Positions 23,435-33,764 are shown, counted from the stretch's first letter. The stretch: DNA of 36,540 nt from an uncultured Stenotrophomonas sp. (GCF_945952405.1 NZ_CAMFIA010000031.1:1-36540), one strand, 5' to 3'. Notes: a model not told the origin generated them from the letters alone. Numbers and translations are program-made.

Positions 23435-23453
23435 CGCCGGGCCCTGCCCGGTG
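23435..23453. terminator. Hairpin between convergent PepSY and VOC genes
   Basis: CGCCGGGC, loop CCT, GCCCGGTG: 8 bp with one G-U, in the 39-bp gap between two convergent genes. No T run. Same GCCGGGC core as at 3278 and 30581. Confidence 0.45.
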
Positions 23454-23468
23454 CTGGCGCCCTTGTGG

Positions 23469-23864
23469 CTACGCCCCATCTTCCGGGTAGCGACTGACTT
23501 CGATCAGATTGCCATCCGGATCGCGGAAATACACCGATTCGATCGACCCCAGCGCCCCCGTGCGGGCGACCGGCCCCTCCTCCACGGTGACCCCCTCTGC
23601 CTGCAGGTGCGCCAGCACGCCGGTCATTGCCGTGCGTGTGACCAGGCACAGATCGGCACTGCCCGGCGTCGGCCGCAGCGCGTGCGGCTGCAGCGGGGCG
23701 CTGGCCGGGTGCAGGTTGATCTTCTGCTGGCCGAACTGCAGCGCGGTACGGCCGGCACCGAAGTGCACGACCTGCATGCCGAGCACGCGCTGGTAGAAAG
23801 CACAGCTGCGTTCGATGTCGGCGACGGTGAGGACCAGATGGTCCAGGCGTTCGAGATGGATCAT
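23469..23864 (-). CDS. VOC (glyoxalase-like) family protein
   Basis: 131 aa, two beta-alpha-beta-beta-beta modules. First: LDHLVLTVADIERSCAFYQR VLGM; second begins ADLCLVTRTAMTGVLAHLQA and ends VYFRDPDGNLIEVSRY. Candidate metal ligands are His 9, His in KINLHPA and Glu in LIEVSRY, as in lactoylglutathione lyase-like and GLOD5-like proteins. Enzyme activity cannot be told. Ends with TAG. Confidence 0.9.
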   Translation of the reverse strand: MIHLERLDHLVLTVADIERSCAFYQRVLGMQVVHFGAGRTALQFGQQKINLHPASAPLQPHALRPTPGSADLCLVTRTAMTGVLAHLQAEGVTVEEGPVARTGALGSIESVYFRDPDGNLIEVSRYPEDGA

Positions 23865-23937
23865 GCCCGCAGCGTAGCGCTGCGGGCGTGGCCGCGGTGT
23901 GCGGGGTCAGGCCAATGGCATTGCCGCAGTGCGCAGC

Positions 23938-25128
23938 TCAATCGCCGATGCGGGCCTTCTGCCATGGGCCGAGCATGGCGTTGAGCAGGCTGGCCTGTTC
24001 GTCGTCACCGGTCAGCTCCCACATGAAGACCCCGGCCAGGCCCTGCTCACGGGCGAACTGTGCACGCAGCCCGATCGAGCGCGGATCTTCATAGCTGATG
24101 AAGATCTTCTGCTCCGGGTTGTACAGCCACGGGCTCTGCGCCTGCGCTTGCCAGTGCCGGGTCCAGCCCGGCTGGTCCAGGTAGCGCGCCTTGATCACCC
24201 GCCAGTCACCGGCATCGGCCGGCGCGCTGTAGGCCTGGTACAGCCCATCGGCGGCATCACCGGTGACCTTGAAGCCGCGCCCGTAGAACGGTACGCCCAG
24301 TACCAGCTTGTGGGCGGGTACACCGTGTTCGCGGTAGTACTGCACCGCGCCGGCCACGTTGTTCCAGCGCCGCAGTTCCGGCGCCAGCGGGTCGGCCGCC
24401 ACCTCGTGCAGCGGTGCATTGAAGGTCGACACCGCGGAGAAGCCGGTGCCCATGTCATAGCTCATCAGGTTGATGAAATCGAACACCCTGGCCAGCGCCG
24501 GCAGGTCGTAGCTCGCGGCGGGATCGTAGGGACCATCGGTCTGCAGGCGTCCGGCGGCCAGTGCGGCGGTCAGCAGCATCGGCTGACCGGCCCTGCGCCC
24601 GCGCGCATCGAGCGCCACGCGGAAGGCCTGCGCGAGCCGGGTCAGGTTGGCGCGATCCTGCGGGCGATGCGCCAGCTCCTTCGGCCCGCCACTGACCGGG
24701 AACTCCCAGTCGATGTCCACGCCATCGAAGCTGCCGGCATGGCGCTCGAAGAACAGGGCCATGCACGAATCGACCAGGCGCTTGCGGCTGGCCTCGGTCA
24801 GCGCCGCATCGGAGAACCCGCCCGCGCCCCAGCCGCCGATCGAAATCAGCGTGCGCAGATGCGGGTGCGCCTTCTTCAGTTCAGCCAGTGCCGCGAAGTT
24901 GGCCGGTGCTTCCGCACCGATCGTGCAGCGGCCATCCTCGATGGTGGAGAACGCGTAGAACAGATGGGTCAGGCGCTCGGCCGGAATGCTCGACACCGGA
25001 TAGCGCTCGGCCGAGCCGCCGGGGTAGTAGGCGCCGAAGATCGGCGGCTGCGCGGGCGCGGCTTGCGCAGCGATGGGCAGGGCACCGGCAATCAGCACGG
25101 CAAGGACAGCCACGGTCTGGCGCAACAT
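23938..25128 (-). CDS. Secreted GH18 chitinase
   Basis: 396 aa. Signal peptide ends AAQAA (~24). A single GH18 TIM barrel: FGAYYPGG strand 1, LISIGGWGAGGFSD (SxGG motif), catalytic DGVDIDWEFP (about 135-144, Glu as proton donor), FDFINLMSYDMGTG (substrate-assist Tyr/Met), GVPFYGRGFKV, and the final barrel Trp in GVFMWELTGDD. All catalytic residues are kept. No chitin-binding domain is seen, unlike larger chitinases of this genus. Hydrolyses beta-1,4 GlcNAc chains outside the cell or in the periplasm; role in chitin use or anti-fungal action is inferred. Confidence 0.95.
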   Translation of the reverse strand: MLRQTVAVLAVLIAGALPIAAQAAPAQPPIFGAYYPGGSAERYPVSSIPAERLTHLFYAFSTIEDGRCTIGAEAPANFAALAELKKAHPHLRTLISIGGWGAGGFSDAALTEASRKRLVDSCMALFFERHAGSFDGVDIDWEFPVSGGPKELAHRPQDRANLTRLAQAFRVALDARGRRAGQPMLLTAALAAGRLQTDGPYDPAASYDLPALARVFDFINLMSYDMGTGFSAVSTFNAPLHEVAADPLAPELRRWNNVAGAVQYYREHGVPAHKLVLGVPFYGRGFKVTGDAADGLYQAYSAPADAGDWRVIKARYLDQPGWTRHWQAQAQSPWLYNPEQKIFISYEDPRSIGLRAQFAREQGLAGVFMWELTGDDEQASLLNAMLGPWQKARIGD

Positions 25129-25343
25129 GGGATCTCCCGGTTCGAAGGCGCAGCCACGTTAGCAAACCGGGACGCCGCTGAAGCGGTTGTCGCCGCATGT
25201 CGTCCTGCGGACAGGCACGTCCCCGCAGATGACGACAACGAAGCGGTCATCCGCCTCGCGTCATGCGTTGCAGCAGGACATGCGCCGACGCAACCTGACT
25301 GGCTGCGGCATCGGCTAAGGTAGCCACGGATCTTCAACCGCGC

Positions 25344-26354
25344 ATGGACATGAGTACCGACCACGACACCTTCGACAACGGCGCGCTGCCGGATGACGCA
25401 ACCCACGACCCGCGCCAGGCACTGGAAGCACGTGCCTACACCGCCTTCGACGACGGCGACCTGGCGCAGGCGGCGCTGCTGTTCGGCGAACTGATCGCCA
25501 TCGCGCCCGGCGTGGCCTACCTGCATTACATGCGCGGACTGGCGCACAAGTACCTGCGTGACTGGCCGGCCTCGCTGCAGGACAACCTGCAGTCGCAGAC
25601 ATTGCGCGACGACTTTGATCAGGGCTCGGCATGGAACGCGGGCATCGCCGCCACCGGTGCAGGCGACTGGGCCGAGGCGCGTCGGCAGTGGAAGCGCTGC
25701 GGCATCGCCCTGCCCGGCGAGGACGGCCCGATCGAGGGTGACTACGGCGTGGCCTGCATCCGCCTCAATCCCTGGTCCAGCGCCGAGACGGTCTACATGC
25801 GCCGCATCGATCCAGTGCGTGCACGGATCGACAACGTGCCGCTGCCGGAGAGCGGCTACCGCTTCGGCGATATCGTGCTGCATGACGGCGCTGCAACCGG
25901 GCACCGCGCCTACGGCGAGCATGAGGTGCCGGTGTTCAATGCAATGCAGCGCCTGCAACCGTCGGACATGGCCACCTTCACCGTGTTCGTGCAGTGCGAC
26001 TCGGCCGATGATATCGATGCCCTGCGCCGGCTGACCCTGCCCGGCATCGGCCTGGTCGAGGACTGGACCGCGACGGTTCGCACGCTGTGCCGACGCTGCT
26101 GCTATGGCACGCCGCACCAGCACGCTGACGCGGAAACCCGCGAGGACGACTGGGATCGCGAACGTGACCTCGGCGTGGCCGCACAGGGCCGCGCCGCCGT
26201 CGAGAAGTTGATGGCGGCCTGGGTGGCTGCGGCTCCTGGCCGCGCACTGGAAGCCATCGAGCAGCGCGAGCAGCCGTTGAGTGATCCGGAACCGGGCCAG
26301 GTCTGGTGGCTGGGCGAGGAGGAAGAAGAAGAAGAGGAACAAGACGACCGGTAA
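25344..26354 (+). CDS. TPR-like protein with poly-glutamate C terminus
   Basis: 336 aa. The first ~130 residues look like two or three tetratricopeptide-type helical pairs (AYTAFDDGDLAQAALLFGEL, YLHYMRGLAHKYLRDWPASL, GSAWNAGIAATGAGDWAEAR). The middle part is beta-rich (PLPESGYRFGDIVLHDG), then a Cys cluster CRRCC near 251-255 and the end WWLGE followed by eight Glu in all and QDDR. No signal peptide. Function unknown. The poly-Glu is coded by a purine-only GAG/GAA run. Nothing similar surrounds it. Confidence 0.8.
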   Translation: MDMSTDHDTFDNGALPDDATHDPRQALEARAYTAFDDGDLAQAALLFGELIAIAPGVAYLHYMRGLAHKYLRDWPASLQDNLQSQTLRDDFDQGSAWNAGIAATGAGDWAEARRQWKRCGIALPGEDGPIEGDYGVACIRLNPWSSAETVYMRRIDPVRARIDNVPLPESGYRFGDIVLHDGAATGHRAYGEHEVPVFNAMQRLQPSDMATFTVFVQCDSADDIDALRRLTLPGIGLVEDWTATVRTLCRRCCYGTPHQHADAETREDDWDRERDLGVAAQGRAAVEKLMAAWVAAAPGRALEAIEQREQPLSDPEPGQVWWLGEEEEEEEEQDDR

Positions 26355-26357
26355 GGT

Positions 26358-26413
26358 CGAGCATGCTCGGCGTTGACGATGCCATCAGGGGCGCGCTCCA
26401 AAGGAGCGTGCCC
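26358..26413. other. Palindrome and hairpin downstream of the TPR-like gene
   Basis: A 12-bp perfect palindrome CGAGCATGCTCG (26358-26369) and then an 11-bp stem GGGCGCGCTCC / GGAGCGTGCCC with AAA loop (26389-26413, one G-U). No T run. They lie where the TPR-like transcript should end. The rest of 26414-26537 shows nothing I can name. Confidence 0.5.
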
Positions 26414-26537
26414 AACAGGGTCGCCCACTGCCGGGCCGAAGAGCCTTGTAGCGCAAGGTCTTCAGAATTCTTCAGACGCGTTGCCAGCACTTCAGCCGTG
26501 TTCGTGGCCCACTCGGGCTCCCCTTCGATGGAGCCCG

Positions 26538-26815
26538 ATGATGTATTCAATCCTGCGCGCCCTGGCCCTGCTCTGCGCTGCATGTGCCCTGCCCTTAGGC
26601 GCCCGCGCCCCCCCCCGCCTGATCCGAGCCGCCTGGAGGCGCTGGAGCGGGCCATCGCCAGTAATGAGCTCTAGCAGATCCGCAGCGTGCTCCTGCAGGT
26701 CGATGGCCGGGTCGTCTACGAGAGCTACTTCAACGGTGCCGACGCAGAGACGCTGCACGACGTGCGCTCGGCCAGCAAGAGCGTGACCGCGCTGCTGGTC
26801 GGCGCCGCCACCGGA
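26538..26815 (+). pseudogene. Remnant of a beta-lactamase-family serine hydrolase
   Basis: ATG 26538, with GGAG five bases upstream, opens a signal peptide (MMYSILRALALLCAACALPL). At a run of nine C (26608-26616) the frame breaks by one base; the shifted frame continues PDPSRLEALERAIASNEL, meets a TAG at 26672, then QIRSVLLQVDGRVVYESYFN and VRSASKSVTALLVG. SASK is the S-x-x-K active-site motif of class C beta-lactamase/esterase-type hydrolases. All downstream motifs are missing: the gene stops at about 26815, next to the pnp terminator. So: frameshift, nonsense codon and 3' deletion. Not functional. Confidence 0.82.
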
Positions 26816-26827
26816 TCACAGGCAAAG

Positions 26828-26853
26828 AAAAAGCGGGCCGAAGCCCGCTTTTT
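26828..26853 (-). terminator. Terminator of the rimP-pnp operon
   Basis: AAAAAGCGGGC, loop of 4 (TTCG on the minus strand), GCCCGCTTTTT: 11 bp with a tetraloop and T runs on both strands, so bidirectional. It lies 42 bases after pnp. Confidence 0.93.
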
Positions 26854-26895
26854 CATTGGCGAAAGCGTGAGGACCAACGGTCCTCACCCACCGAA

Positions 26896-29004
26896 TTACT
26901 CGGCGCTGGCGCCTTCGCCTTCTTCCACGGCCTTCATCGACAGGCGGATACGGCCCTGCTTGTCGACTTCCAGCACCTTGACCTTGACCACATCGCCTTC
27001 CTTCAGCTTGTCGCCGACCTTCTCGACGCGCTCGCTGGAGATCTGCGAGACGTGGACCAGACCGTCCTTGCCCGGCAGGATGGTGACGAACGCACCGAAG
27101 TCCATGATCTTGGCGACCTTGCCTTCGTAGATACGGCCCGGCTCGACGTCCGAGGTGATCTGCTCGATGCGGGCCTTGGCGGCCTGCGCAGCGATCGCAT
27201 TGACCGAGGCGATGACGATGGTGCCGTCATCCTGGATGTCGATCTGGGTGCCGGTTTCCTTGGTGATGGCCTGGATGGTGGAACCACCCTTGCCGATCAC
27301 TTCGCGGATCTTGTCCGGGTGGATCTTGATGGTCAGCAGGCGCGGCGCGTAGTCCGACAGCTCTTCACGCGGAGCGGTCAGGCCGTGGGCCATTTCGCCC
27401 AGGATGTGCAGACGGCCAGCCTTGGCCTGCTGCAGGGCCTGCTTCATGATCTCTTCGGTGATGCCTTCGATCTTGATGTCCATCTGCAGGGCGGAGATGC
27501 CCTCAGCGGTACCGGCCACCTTGAAGTCCATGTCGCCCAGGTGATCTTCGTCACCCAGGATGTCGGACAGGACGACGAAGCGCTCGCCTTCCTTGACCAG
27601 GCCCATGGCGATACCGGCCACCGGCGCCTTCACCGGCACGCCGGCGTCCATCAGGGCCAGCGACGAGCCGCAGACCGACGCCATCGACGAGGAGCCGTTC
27701 GACTCGGTGATTTCCGAGACGACACGGATGGTGTACGGGAAGGCTTCCAGCGACGGCATGACAGCCAGCACGCCGCGCTTGGCCAGGCGGCCGTGGCCGA
27801 TTTCGCGGCGCTTCGGGCCCATCATGCGACCGCACTCACCCACCGAGAACGGAGGGAAGTTGTAGTGGAACAGGAAGTTTTCCTTGTACTCACCGGCAAC
27901 GGCATCGATGACCTGGCCGTCACGGGCGGTGCCCAGGGTGATGGTCACGATGGCCTGGGTTTCACCGCGGGTGAACAGCGAGGAACCGTGGGTACGCGGC
28001 AGCACGCCAGTCTTCACCGCGATCGGGCGGACGGTGTCCAGCGCACGGCCGTCGATACGGACCTTGGTGTCCAGCACCGAGTCACGCATGGTGCGGTATT
28101 CCAGCTCGCCGAATTCCTTCGACAGCTCGGCCGGGTTCCAGCCTTCGGCGGCGACGCGGCCAGCCAGGGCTTCGACCACGTCCTTCTTGATCGCCGAGAT
28201 GGCGTCACGGCGCTGCAGCTTGTCGCGCACCTGGAAGGCTTCGCCCAGGCGCGGGCCGATGGCTTCCTTCAGCGCGGAGATCAGCGCGTCGTTCTTGGCC
28301 GGGGCTTCCCAGGTCGACGGCTTGGTGCCGGCTTCAACGGTCAGTTCGTTGATCGCGTTGATGACCTTCTGCATTTCGCGGTGACCGAAGGTCACGGCGC
28401 CCAGCATCACTTCTTCCGACAGCAGCGCGGCTTCGGACTCGACCATCAGCACGGCGTTGGAGGTACCGGCGACGACCAGTTCCAGCTGCGAATCGGCCAG
28501 CTCGCTGACGGTCGGGTTCAGGATGTACTCGCCGTTCTTGTAACCGACCTTGGCAGCGCCGATCGGACCCATGAACGGGGTGCCGGCCAGGGCCAGCGCA
28601 GCCGAAGCACCGATCAGGGCCGGGATGTCACCGTCCACGTCCGGGTTCAGCGACATCACCGTGGCGATGATCTGCACTTCGTTCTTGTAGTCTTCCGGGA
28701 ACAGCGGGCGGATCGGACGGTCGATCAGGCGCGAGATCAGCGTTTCCTTCTCGGTCGCACGGCCTTCACGCTTGAAGAAACCACCCGGGATGCGGCCGCC
28801 GGCGTAGAACTTTTCCTGATAATCGACGGTCAGCGGGAAGAAGTCCTGGCCTTCGCGCGCGCTCTTGGCGGCGACGGCGGTGACCAGCAGTACGGTGTCG
28901 TCCATCTTGACGATGACGGCACCGCTGGCCTGACGGGCGACTTCGCCGGTCTCAAGCGTGACGGTGTGCTTGCCGTACTGGAAGGTTTTGGTGATTTTTG
29001 CCAC
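26896..29004 (-). CDS. pnp: Polynucleotide phosphorylase
   Basis: 702 aa (E. coli 711). Two RNase PH-like domains (first with [20 protein letters not shown]; second from [17 protein letters not shown], with [15 protein letters not shown] and the active-site block around [20 protein letters not shown]), then KH ([20 protein letters not shown]) and S1 ([21 protein letters not shown]). Degrades RNA 3' to 5' using phosphate; a trimer, part of the degradosome in many gammaproteobacteria. Last gene of the operon, 151 bp after rpsO, with a terminator-like hairpin in that gap. Confidence 0.98.
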   Translation of the reverse strand: MAKITKTFQYGKHTVTLETGEVARQASGAVIVKMDDTVLLVTAVAAKSAREGQDFFPLTVDYQEKFYAGGRIPGGFFKREGRATEKETLISRLIDRPIRPLFPEDYKNEVQIIATVMSLNPDVDGDIPALIGASAALALAGTPFMGPIGAAKVGYKNGEYILNPTVSELADSQLELVVAGTSNAVLMVESEAALLSEEVMLGAVTFGHREMQKVINAINELTVEAGTKPSTWEAPAKNDALISALKEAIGPRLGEAFQVRDKLQRRDAISAIKKDVVEALAGRVAAEGWNPAELSKEFGELEYRTMRDSVLDTKVRIDGRALDTVRPIAVKTGVLPRTHGSSLFTRGETQAIVTITLGTARDGQVIDAVAGEYKENFLFHYNFPPFSVGECGRMMGPKRREIGHGRLAKRGVLAVMPSLEAFPYTIRVVSEITESNGSSSMASVCGSSLALMDAGVPVKAPVAGIAMGLVKEGERFVVLSDILGDEDHLGDMDFKVAGTAEGISALQMDIKIEGITEEIMKQALQQAKAGRLHILGEMAHGLTAPREELSDYAPRLLTIKIHPDKIREVIGKGGSTIQAITKETGTQIDIQDDGTIVIASVNAIAAQAAKARIEQITSDVEPGRIYEGKVAKIMDFGAFVTILPGKDGLVHVSQISSERVEKVGDKLKEGDVVKVKVLEVDKQGRIRLSMKAVEEGEGASAE

Positions 29005-29110
29005 GGAGGGTGTCCTTGGGGATGCTGTCTGCGAATTTGGACCGTCGGCGACCCTTGCCGCCAGCGGGTGGCCGGATCGTTCCGGCCTGAATCGGGGATT
29101 GCGGTGCTAC

Positions 29111-29143
29111 AAAACAAAACCGCGGCGCATCGCTGCGCCGCGG
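29111..29143 (-). terminator. Terminator between rpsO and pnp
   Basis: Minus-strand CCGCGGCGC, loop AGCGAT, GCGCCGCGG (9 bp), then TTTTGTTTTG. Begins 12 bases after rpsO. It corresponds in place to the rpsO t1 terminator of E. coli, with pnp reached by read-through. Confidence 0.85.
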
Positions 29144-29155
29144 GGGATTCGTTGC

Positions 29156-29416
29156 TTAGCGACGCAGGCCAAGCTTCTCGATCAGGGCCTTGTAACGCTC
29201 GACGTCCTTCTTCTTCAGGTAGTCGAGCAGGCTGCGACGGCGGTTGACCATCTGCAGCAGGCCGCGGCGGCTGTGGTGGTCCTTCTTGTGGGTCTTGAAG
29301 TGGCCGGTCAGCAGCTCGATGCGGGCGGTCAGCAGGGCCACCTGGACTTCCGGGGAGCCGGTGTCAGCCGAGCTGCGCTTGTTGTCTTCAATGACCTTCT
29401 GGGTGTCGATCGACAT
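29156..29416 (-). CDS. rpsO: 30S ribosomal protein S15
   Basis: 86 aa. [20 protein letters not shown], then [39 protein letters not shown] and the closing basic helix. Binds 16S rRNA h20-h22 early in small-subunit assembly. It has its own promoter in the gap after truB. Start ATG 29416 is preceded by an A-rich region with GAGAAAAAAG. Confidence 0.98.
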   Translation of the reverse strand: MSIDTQKVIEDNKRSSADTGSPEVQVALLTARIELLTGHFKTHKKDHHSRRGLLQMVNRRRSLLDYLKKKDVERYKALIEKLGLRR

Positions 29417-29533
29417 TTTCTTTTTTCTCTGTGATGCGTGGCCGGCAGGAACGCGCTTCGCGCACCGCCAGGCTCGCCGTGGACTACGAGGATGAAACCT
29501 GCGCGAAGCAGGCTGCCGGAAAACGGCCGCGAA

Positions 29534-29562
29534 ATTGTAACGGTCGGGGGCTTCCGGGACAA
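29534..29562 (-). promoter_or_regulatory. rpsO promoter
   Basis: Minus-strand TTGTCC (29562-29557), 17-base spacer, TACAAT (29539-29534). Predicted start near 29527 gives a ~110-base leader before rpsO, of the size used for S15 autoregulation in other bacteria. Confidence 0.7.
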
Positions 29563-29590
29563 GGACCGGGGCTGAACCGGCAGGCCGCGG

Positions 29591-30499
29591 TCAGAGGTTG
29601 AACCGGCGCTGCGGGGCCAGCAGGCCACTCTCATCGACCTGGCCCAGGCCCTGGACAGCAGCGTCCGGGCCGTACACGGCCACCAGCCCGCGCGGCCAGG
29701 TGACATCGCGCTGTCGCTGGCCGACACAGAAGCGGTGGGCCTGGTCGGCGTCGAGGTCGACCCGCGGGTATTCAGCCAGGCCGGCCGCCAGCGGCAGCAG
29801 CAACGCGTCCATGCCCGCCTCGTCGCCCGCTTCGACCATCACCCGCAGCTGGTCCAGGCTGACCATCGCCGGTTCCCGGAACGGCTCGACCCAGAGCCGG
29901 CGCAGCGCGCTGATGTGAGCACCACAGCCCAGTGCCTCGCCCAGGTCACGGGCCAGGCTGCGGATGTAGGTACCCGAGCCACAGGTCACGCGCAGGCGCA
30001 GGCGCTCCGGCTGCTGCTCCAGCACCTCGATCGCGTGCACCTGCACCTCGCGCTCCGGCGCTTCGATGACATCGCCGCGGCGGGCCTTCACATACAGCGG
30101 CTCACCGCCCTGCTTCAGCGCCGAATAGATCGGGGCGCGCTGGCGGATGCTACCGGTCAACGGCACCAGCGCGGCCTGCAGGGCCTCGGCGCTGATCGCC
30201 GGTACCGGGCGCTGCAGCAGCACCTGGCCTTCGGCATCGTCGGTATCGGTGGTCTGGCCGAGCACGATCTCGGCGTCGTAGGCCTTGGCTGAACCGAGCA
30301 GCAGGCCGGCGATCTTGGTGGCCTCGCCGAAGCACAGCGGCAGCAGGCCGGTGGCCAGCGGATCGAGGCTGCCGGTGTGGCCGCCCTTCTCGGCGCGGAA
30401 CAGGCGGCGCGCCACCTGCAGGGCGGCGTTGGAGCTCATGCCGGTCGACTTGTCGAGCAGCAGGATGCCATCCAGGCGGCGGAACTGAATTCGGGTCAT
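29591..30499 (-). CDS. truB: tRNA pseudouridine-55 synthase
   Basis: 302 aa. [18 protein letters not shown] opening, then [20 protein letters not shown] with the catalytic Asp (LDPLATG), [16 protein letters not shown], and a C-terminal PUA domain ([17 protein letters not shown]). Makes pseudouridine 55 in the T loop of nearly all tRNAs. Between rbfA and rpsO as in E. coli. Confidence 0.98.
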   Translation of the reverse strand: MTRIQFRRLDGILLLDKSTGMSSNAALQVARRLFRAEKGGHTGSLDPLATGLLPLCFGEATKIAGLLLGSAKAYDAEIVLGQTTDTDDAEGQVLLQRPVPAISAEALQAALVPLTGSIRQRAPIYSALKQGGEPLYVKARRGDVIEAPEREVQVHAIEVLEQQPERLRLRVTCGSGTYIRSLARDLGEALGCGAHISALRRLWVEPFREPAMVSLDQLRVMVEAGDEAGMDALLLPLAAGLAEYPRVDLDADQAHRFCVGQRQRDVTWPRGLVAVYGPDAAVQGLGQVDESGLLAPQRRFNL

Positions 30500-30580
30500 G
30501 ACATGAGGGTGTTGAGCTGGTCCATGCCCGGCTGGCGCAGCACGGCCTGCATCAGGCCGCGCATTGCCGGAATGGAAAGA

Positions 30581-30599
30581 CGCCGGGCATGGCCCGGCG
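30581..30599 (-). repeat. REP-like hairpin between rbfA and truB
   Basis: CGCCGGGC, loop ATG, GCCCGGCG (8 bp) five bases after the rbfA stop. On the minus strand TCTTTCC follows, too weak for certain termination. Transcribed intercistronic hairpin. Confidence 0.55.
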
Positions 30600-30604
30600 C
30601 AACC

Positions 30605-30988
30605 TTATTCTTCGTCGCTCTCGCGACGCTTCTCCGCGGCCAGCGTATCGGGCAGGTCGCGCAGGATGTTGTCGATGTGCTCACCACGATCGACCGAGTC
30701 GTCGTAGTGGAAATGCAGCTCGGGCACGTGGCGCAGCTTCATCGCACGCGCCAGGTCCATGCGCAGGCGGTAGCCCAGCTCCTTCAGGCCGGCCACGGCT
30801 TCAGCCGAACGCTCCGGCATCAGCGCGGTGACGAACACCTTGGCGTGGGCCATGTCGCGGGTGATTTCCACGTCGGACACGCTCACCGAGGGCAACCCGT
30901 GCTCGCGCACGGCGTTGTGCACCAGGGTGCCGAGTTCACGGCGCAGCTGGGCGGAGACACGGTCGGTTCGATGGAAAGTCTTGGGCAC
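30605..30988 (-). CDS. rbfA: Ribosome-binding factor A
   Basis: 127 aa. KH-like fold: RVSAQLRRELGTLVHNAV, then VSVSDVEITRDMAHAKVFV and RMDLARAMKLRHVPELHFHYDDS, all family landmarks (E. coli 133 aa). Helps the 16S 5' end mature and is needed in the cold. Between infB and truB; REPs separate it from infB. Confidence 0.97.
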   Translation of the reverse strand: MPKTFHRTDRVSAQLRRELGTLVHNAVREHGLPSVSVSDVEITRDMAHAKVFVTALMPERSAEAVAGLKELGYRLRMDLARAMKLRHVPELHFHYDDSVDRGEHIDNILRDLPDTLAAEKRRESDEE

Positions 30989-31013
30989 GCGGTCGGGCTC
31001 TCGATTTGAATGT

Positions 31014-31103
31014 GACCCGACCAGGGTCGGGTCCTACCAGGAGGAGCGGCCCGACCAAGGCCGGGCCCCACCAGGGGGCGGACCGGCCCGTGAGGGCCGG
31101 CCC
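31014..31103 (-). repeat. Three stacked REP-like hairpins between infB and rbfA
   Basis: Stem 1: GACCCGACC/GGTCGGGTC then CTAC (31014-31037; GTAG foot on the minus strand). Stem 2: GGCCCGACC/GGCCGGGCC then CCAC, one mismatch (31048-31071). Stem 3: CCGGCCC/GGGCCGG (31083-31100). Same linker type (CAGGAGG, CAGGGGG). They fill almost the entire 124-bp gap. Confidence 0.72.
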
Positions 31104-31112
31104 GGTACAGCA

Positions 31113-33764
31113 TTACAGGGTGCGCGGCACTTCGATACGCTCGAAGCACTCGATCTGGTCGCCCGGCTTGACGTCGTTGTAGGCCTTCACCGCGATACCG
31201 CATTCGGTACCGTTGCGGACTTCCTCAACGTTTTCCTTGAAGCGACGCAGCGATTCCAGCTCGCCTTCGAAGATCACCACGCTGTCGCGCAGAACGCGGA
31301 TCGGCTTGTTGCGCTTGACCACGCCCTCGATGACCATCGAACCGGCGACGGCGCCCAGCTTGGAGCTGCGGAAGACGTCGCGGACCTCGGCGATACCGAT
31401 GATCTCTTCGCGGATCTCCACGCCCAGCAGACCGGAAGCCACCTGCTTCACCTGGTCGATCACGTCATAGATGATCGAGAAGTAACGCAGGTCGACGCCA
31501 TTGGACTCGATGATGCGACGGGCCGAAGCATCCGCGCGCACGTTGAAGCCGATGACGGTGGCCTTCGAAGCTGCCGCCGAGTTGGCGTCCGATTCGGTGA
31601 TGCCGCCCACGCCGGAGTGGATCACGTTGATGCGGATGTCTTCGTTGGACAGCGCGACCAGGGCCTGGCTCAGGGCCTGCACTGAACCCTGCACGTCGGC
31701 CTTGATGACCAGGTTGAGGACCTGCTGGCCCTCGCCCTTGCCCAGGGTCGCCATGATGTCTTCCATGCGGCTGCCAGCGGTAGCGACCAGGCGCGATTCA
31801 CGGCGCTTGGTCTCACGCTGCTGGGCAACGTCCTTGGCCAGGCGCTCGTCCTCGACGACCACGAAGTCGTCACCGGCTTCCGGCACGCCGGACAGGCCCA
31901 GGACCTGCACCGGGATGGACGGACCGGCGAACTCCGGCTGCTTGCCGGTTTCGTCGAACAGCGCACGCACGCGGCCGTACTGGATGCCGCACACCAGGTA
32001 GTCGCCCTTCTTCAGGCGGCCCTGCTGCACCAGCACCGTCGCGACCGGGCCGCGGCCCTTGTCCAGCGACGATTCGATCACCACGCCCGAGGCGCGGCCT
32101 TCGTCGACCGCCTTCAGTTCCAGCAGTTCGGCCTGGATGGAGATGGCATCCAGCAGGTCGTCGACGCCCAGGCCGGTCTTGGCCGAGATCTCCACCATCT
32201 GGGTGTCACCACCGAAGTCTTCGGCCACGACCTGCTCGGACAGCAGTTCGTTCTTGACCCGCATCGGATCGGCGTCGGACTTGTCGATCTTGTTGATCGC
32301 CACGATCAGCGGCACACCCGCCGAACGGGCGTGCTGGATCGCTTCCTTGGTCTGCGGCATGACGCCGTCATCGGCGGCCACCACCAGCACCACGATATCG
32401 GTCAGCTTGGCGCCGCGGGCGCGCATCGAGGTGAATGCCGCGTGGCCCGGGGTATCCAGGAAGCTGATCACGCCCTTCGGCGTATCCACGTGGTAGGCAC
32501 CGATATGCTGGGTGATGCCGCCGGCTTCGCCGGTAGCAACCTTGGTGCGGCGGATGTAATCCAGCAGCGAGGTCTTGCCGTGGTCGACATGGCCCATGAT
32601 GGTGACAACCGGCGGACGCTGGGTGGCTTCGCCCTGGTTTTCACCGGTCGAGGCCAGCAGTGCGTCTTCAGCGTCGTTGTCATTGGCACGGATCGCCTTG
32701 TGGCCGAGTTCCTCGGTCACCAGCGCGGCGGTGTCATGGTCGATGGACTGGGTGATGGTGGCCATCACGCCCATCTTGAACAGCGCCTTCACCACCTCGC
32801 CGCCCTTCAGCGCGAGCTTCTGCGCCAGGTCGGCCACGGTGATCGTGTCGCCGATCGCCACTTCACGCACCACCGGTGCGGTCGGACGTTCGAAGGCATG
32901 CGGACCCGCGTTGTTGCCACCACGCGACATGTCGCGACGGCCACCGCTCTGGTTGCGGCCGCCCGGACGACCACGGGTGTTGCTGTTGTTGCTGTTGCCA
33001 CGACGCGCACGGTCGGCAGCCGACAGATGCATCTGGCCGGCGAAGCGATCGCCCGGGCCACGCTCGTTGCGCGGCGCGCTGCGGTTGTTGCGGTCGTCGC
33101 TGCGCGGCGGCGGCGGCGGAGCACCACGCGGCGCAGCCGGGGCTGCAGCCGGGGCGCGCGGCGGGCGCGGCGCGGTTTCGTCGATCGGAGCGCGAACCTT
33201 CGGCTTGCTGGCGGCCAGCGCCTCGGCAGCCTTGGCGGCAGCCGCGGCTTCCTCGGCGGCCTTCTTTTCGGCCTCTGCGCGTTCCTTGGCAGCCACCTCT
33301 TCCTCACGGGCACGGACGATGGCTTCGTCGCGCAGACGATCCTTCTCGGCCAGTGCCTGCTGTTCGGCGAGGTTACGGGCACGCGACTCTTCCAGCTTGC
33401 GCAGGATGTCGGCGCGCTCTTCGTCCGGCGTCATGGCGCGAGCACCATCCTTGACGTAGGTGCGCTTCTGGCGCACCTCGACATTCACGGTCGTCTTGCT
33501 GCGACCGGAACTGACCGTCACTTCCTGCTGTTTCCGGCGATTGAGCGTGATCTTCTTTGCAGACTGATCAGTCTCTTCCGGGGCCTGCTCGGGCTTGCCG
33601 TGCGAACGACGAAGGAAGCCCAGGAGCTTCACCTTCTCGGTACTGGTCACGACCTGGTCGGGACCGCTGAACTTCATGCCGGCACCGGCCAGCTGTTCCA
33701 GCAGTTTTTCGACCGGCGTGTTGACCAGTTCGGCAAGCTTGCGGATGGTGGTTTGCTGCGACAT
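31113..33764 (-). CDS. infB: Translation initiation factor IF-2
   Basis: 883 aa (E. coli 890). N-terminal IF2-N fold ([20 protein letters not shown]), a long Ala/Glu/Arg helix (about 110-190), a Pro/Arg/Gly/Asn-rich disordered stretch (~200-300), then the G domain: G1 [15 protein letters not shown] (~390), G3 DTPGHAAF, G4 NKIDK, followed by domains II-IV ([40 protein letters not shown]). A GTPase that places fMet-tRNA on the 30S. Shorter start forms are common in infB; none is obvious here. Confidence 0.98.
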   Translation of the reverse strand: MSQQTTIRKLAELVNTPVEKLLEQLAGAGMKFSGPDQVVTSTEKVKLLGFLRRSHGKPEQAPEETDQSAKKITLNRRKQQEVTVSSGRSKTTVNVEVRQKRTYVKDGARAMTPDEERADILRKLEESRARNLAEQQALAEKDRLRDEAIVRAREEEVAAKERAEAEKKAAEEAAAAAKAAEALAASKPKVRAPIDETAPRPPRAPAAAPAAPRGAPPPPPRSDDRNNRSAPRNERGPGDRFAGQMHLSAADRARRGNSNNSNTRGRPGGRNQSGGRRDMSRGGNNAGPHAFERPTAPVVREVAIGDTITVADLAQKLALKGGEVVKALFKMGVMATITQSIDHDTAALVTEELGHKAIRANDNDAEDALLASTGENQGEATQRPPVVTIMGHVDHGKTSLLDYIRRTKVATGEAGGITQHIGAYHVDTPKGVISFLDTPGHAAFTSMRARGAKLTDIVVLVVAADDGVMPQTKEAIQHARSAGVPLIVAINKIDKSDADPMRVKNELLSEQVVAEDFGGDTQMVEISAKTGLGVDDLLDAISIQAELLELKAVDEGRASGVVIESSLDKGRGPVATVLVQQGRLKKGDYLVCGIQYGRVRALFDETGKQPEFAGPSIPVQVLGLSGVPEAGDDFVVVEDERLAKDVAQQRETKRRESRLVATAGSRMEDIMATLGKGEGQQVLNLVIKADVQGSVQALSQALVALSNEDIRINVIHSGVGGITESDANSAAASKATVIGFNVRADASARRIIESNGVDLRYFSIIYDVIDQVKQVASGLLGVEIREEIIGIAEVRDVFRSSKLGAVAGSMVIEGVVKRNKPIRVLRDSVVIFEGELESLRRFKENVEEVRNGTECGIAVKAYNDVKPGDQIECFERIEVPRTL

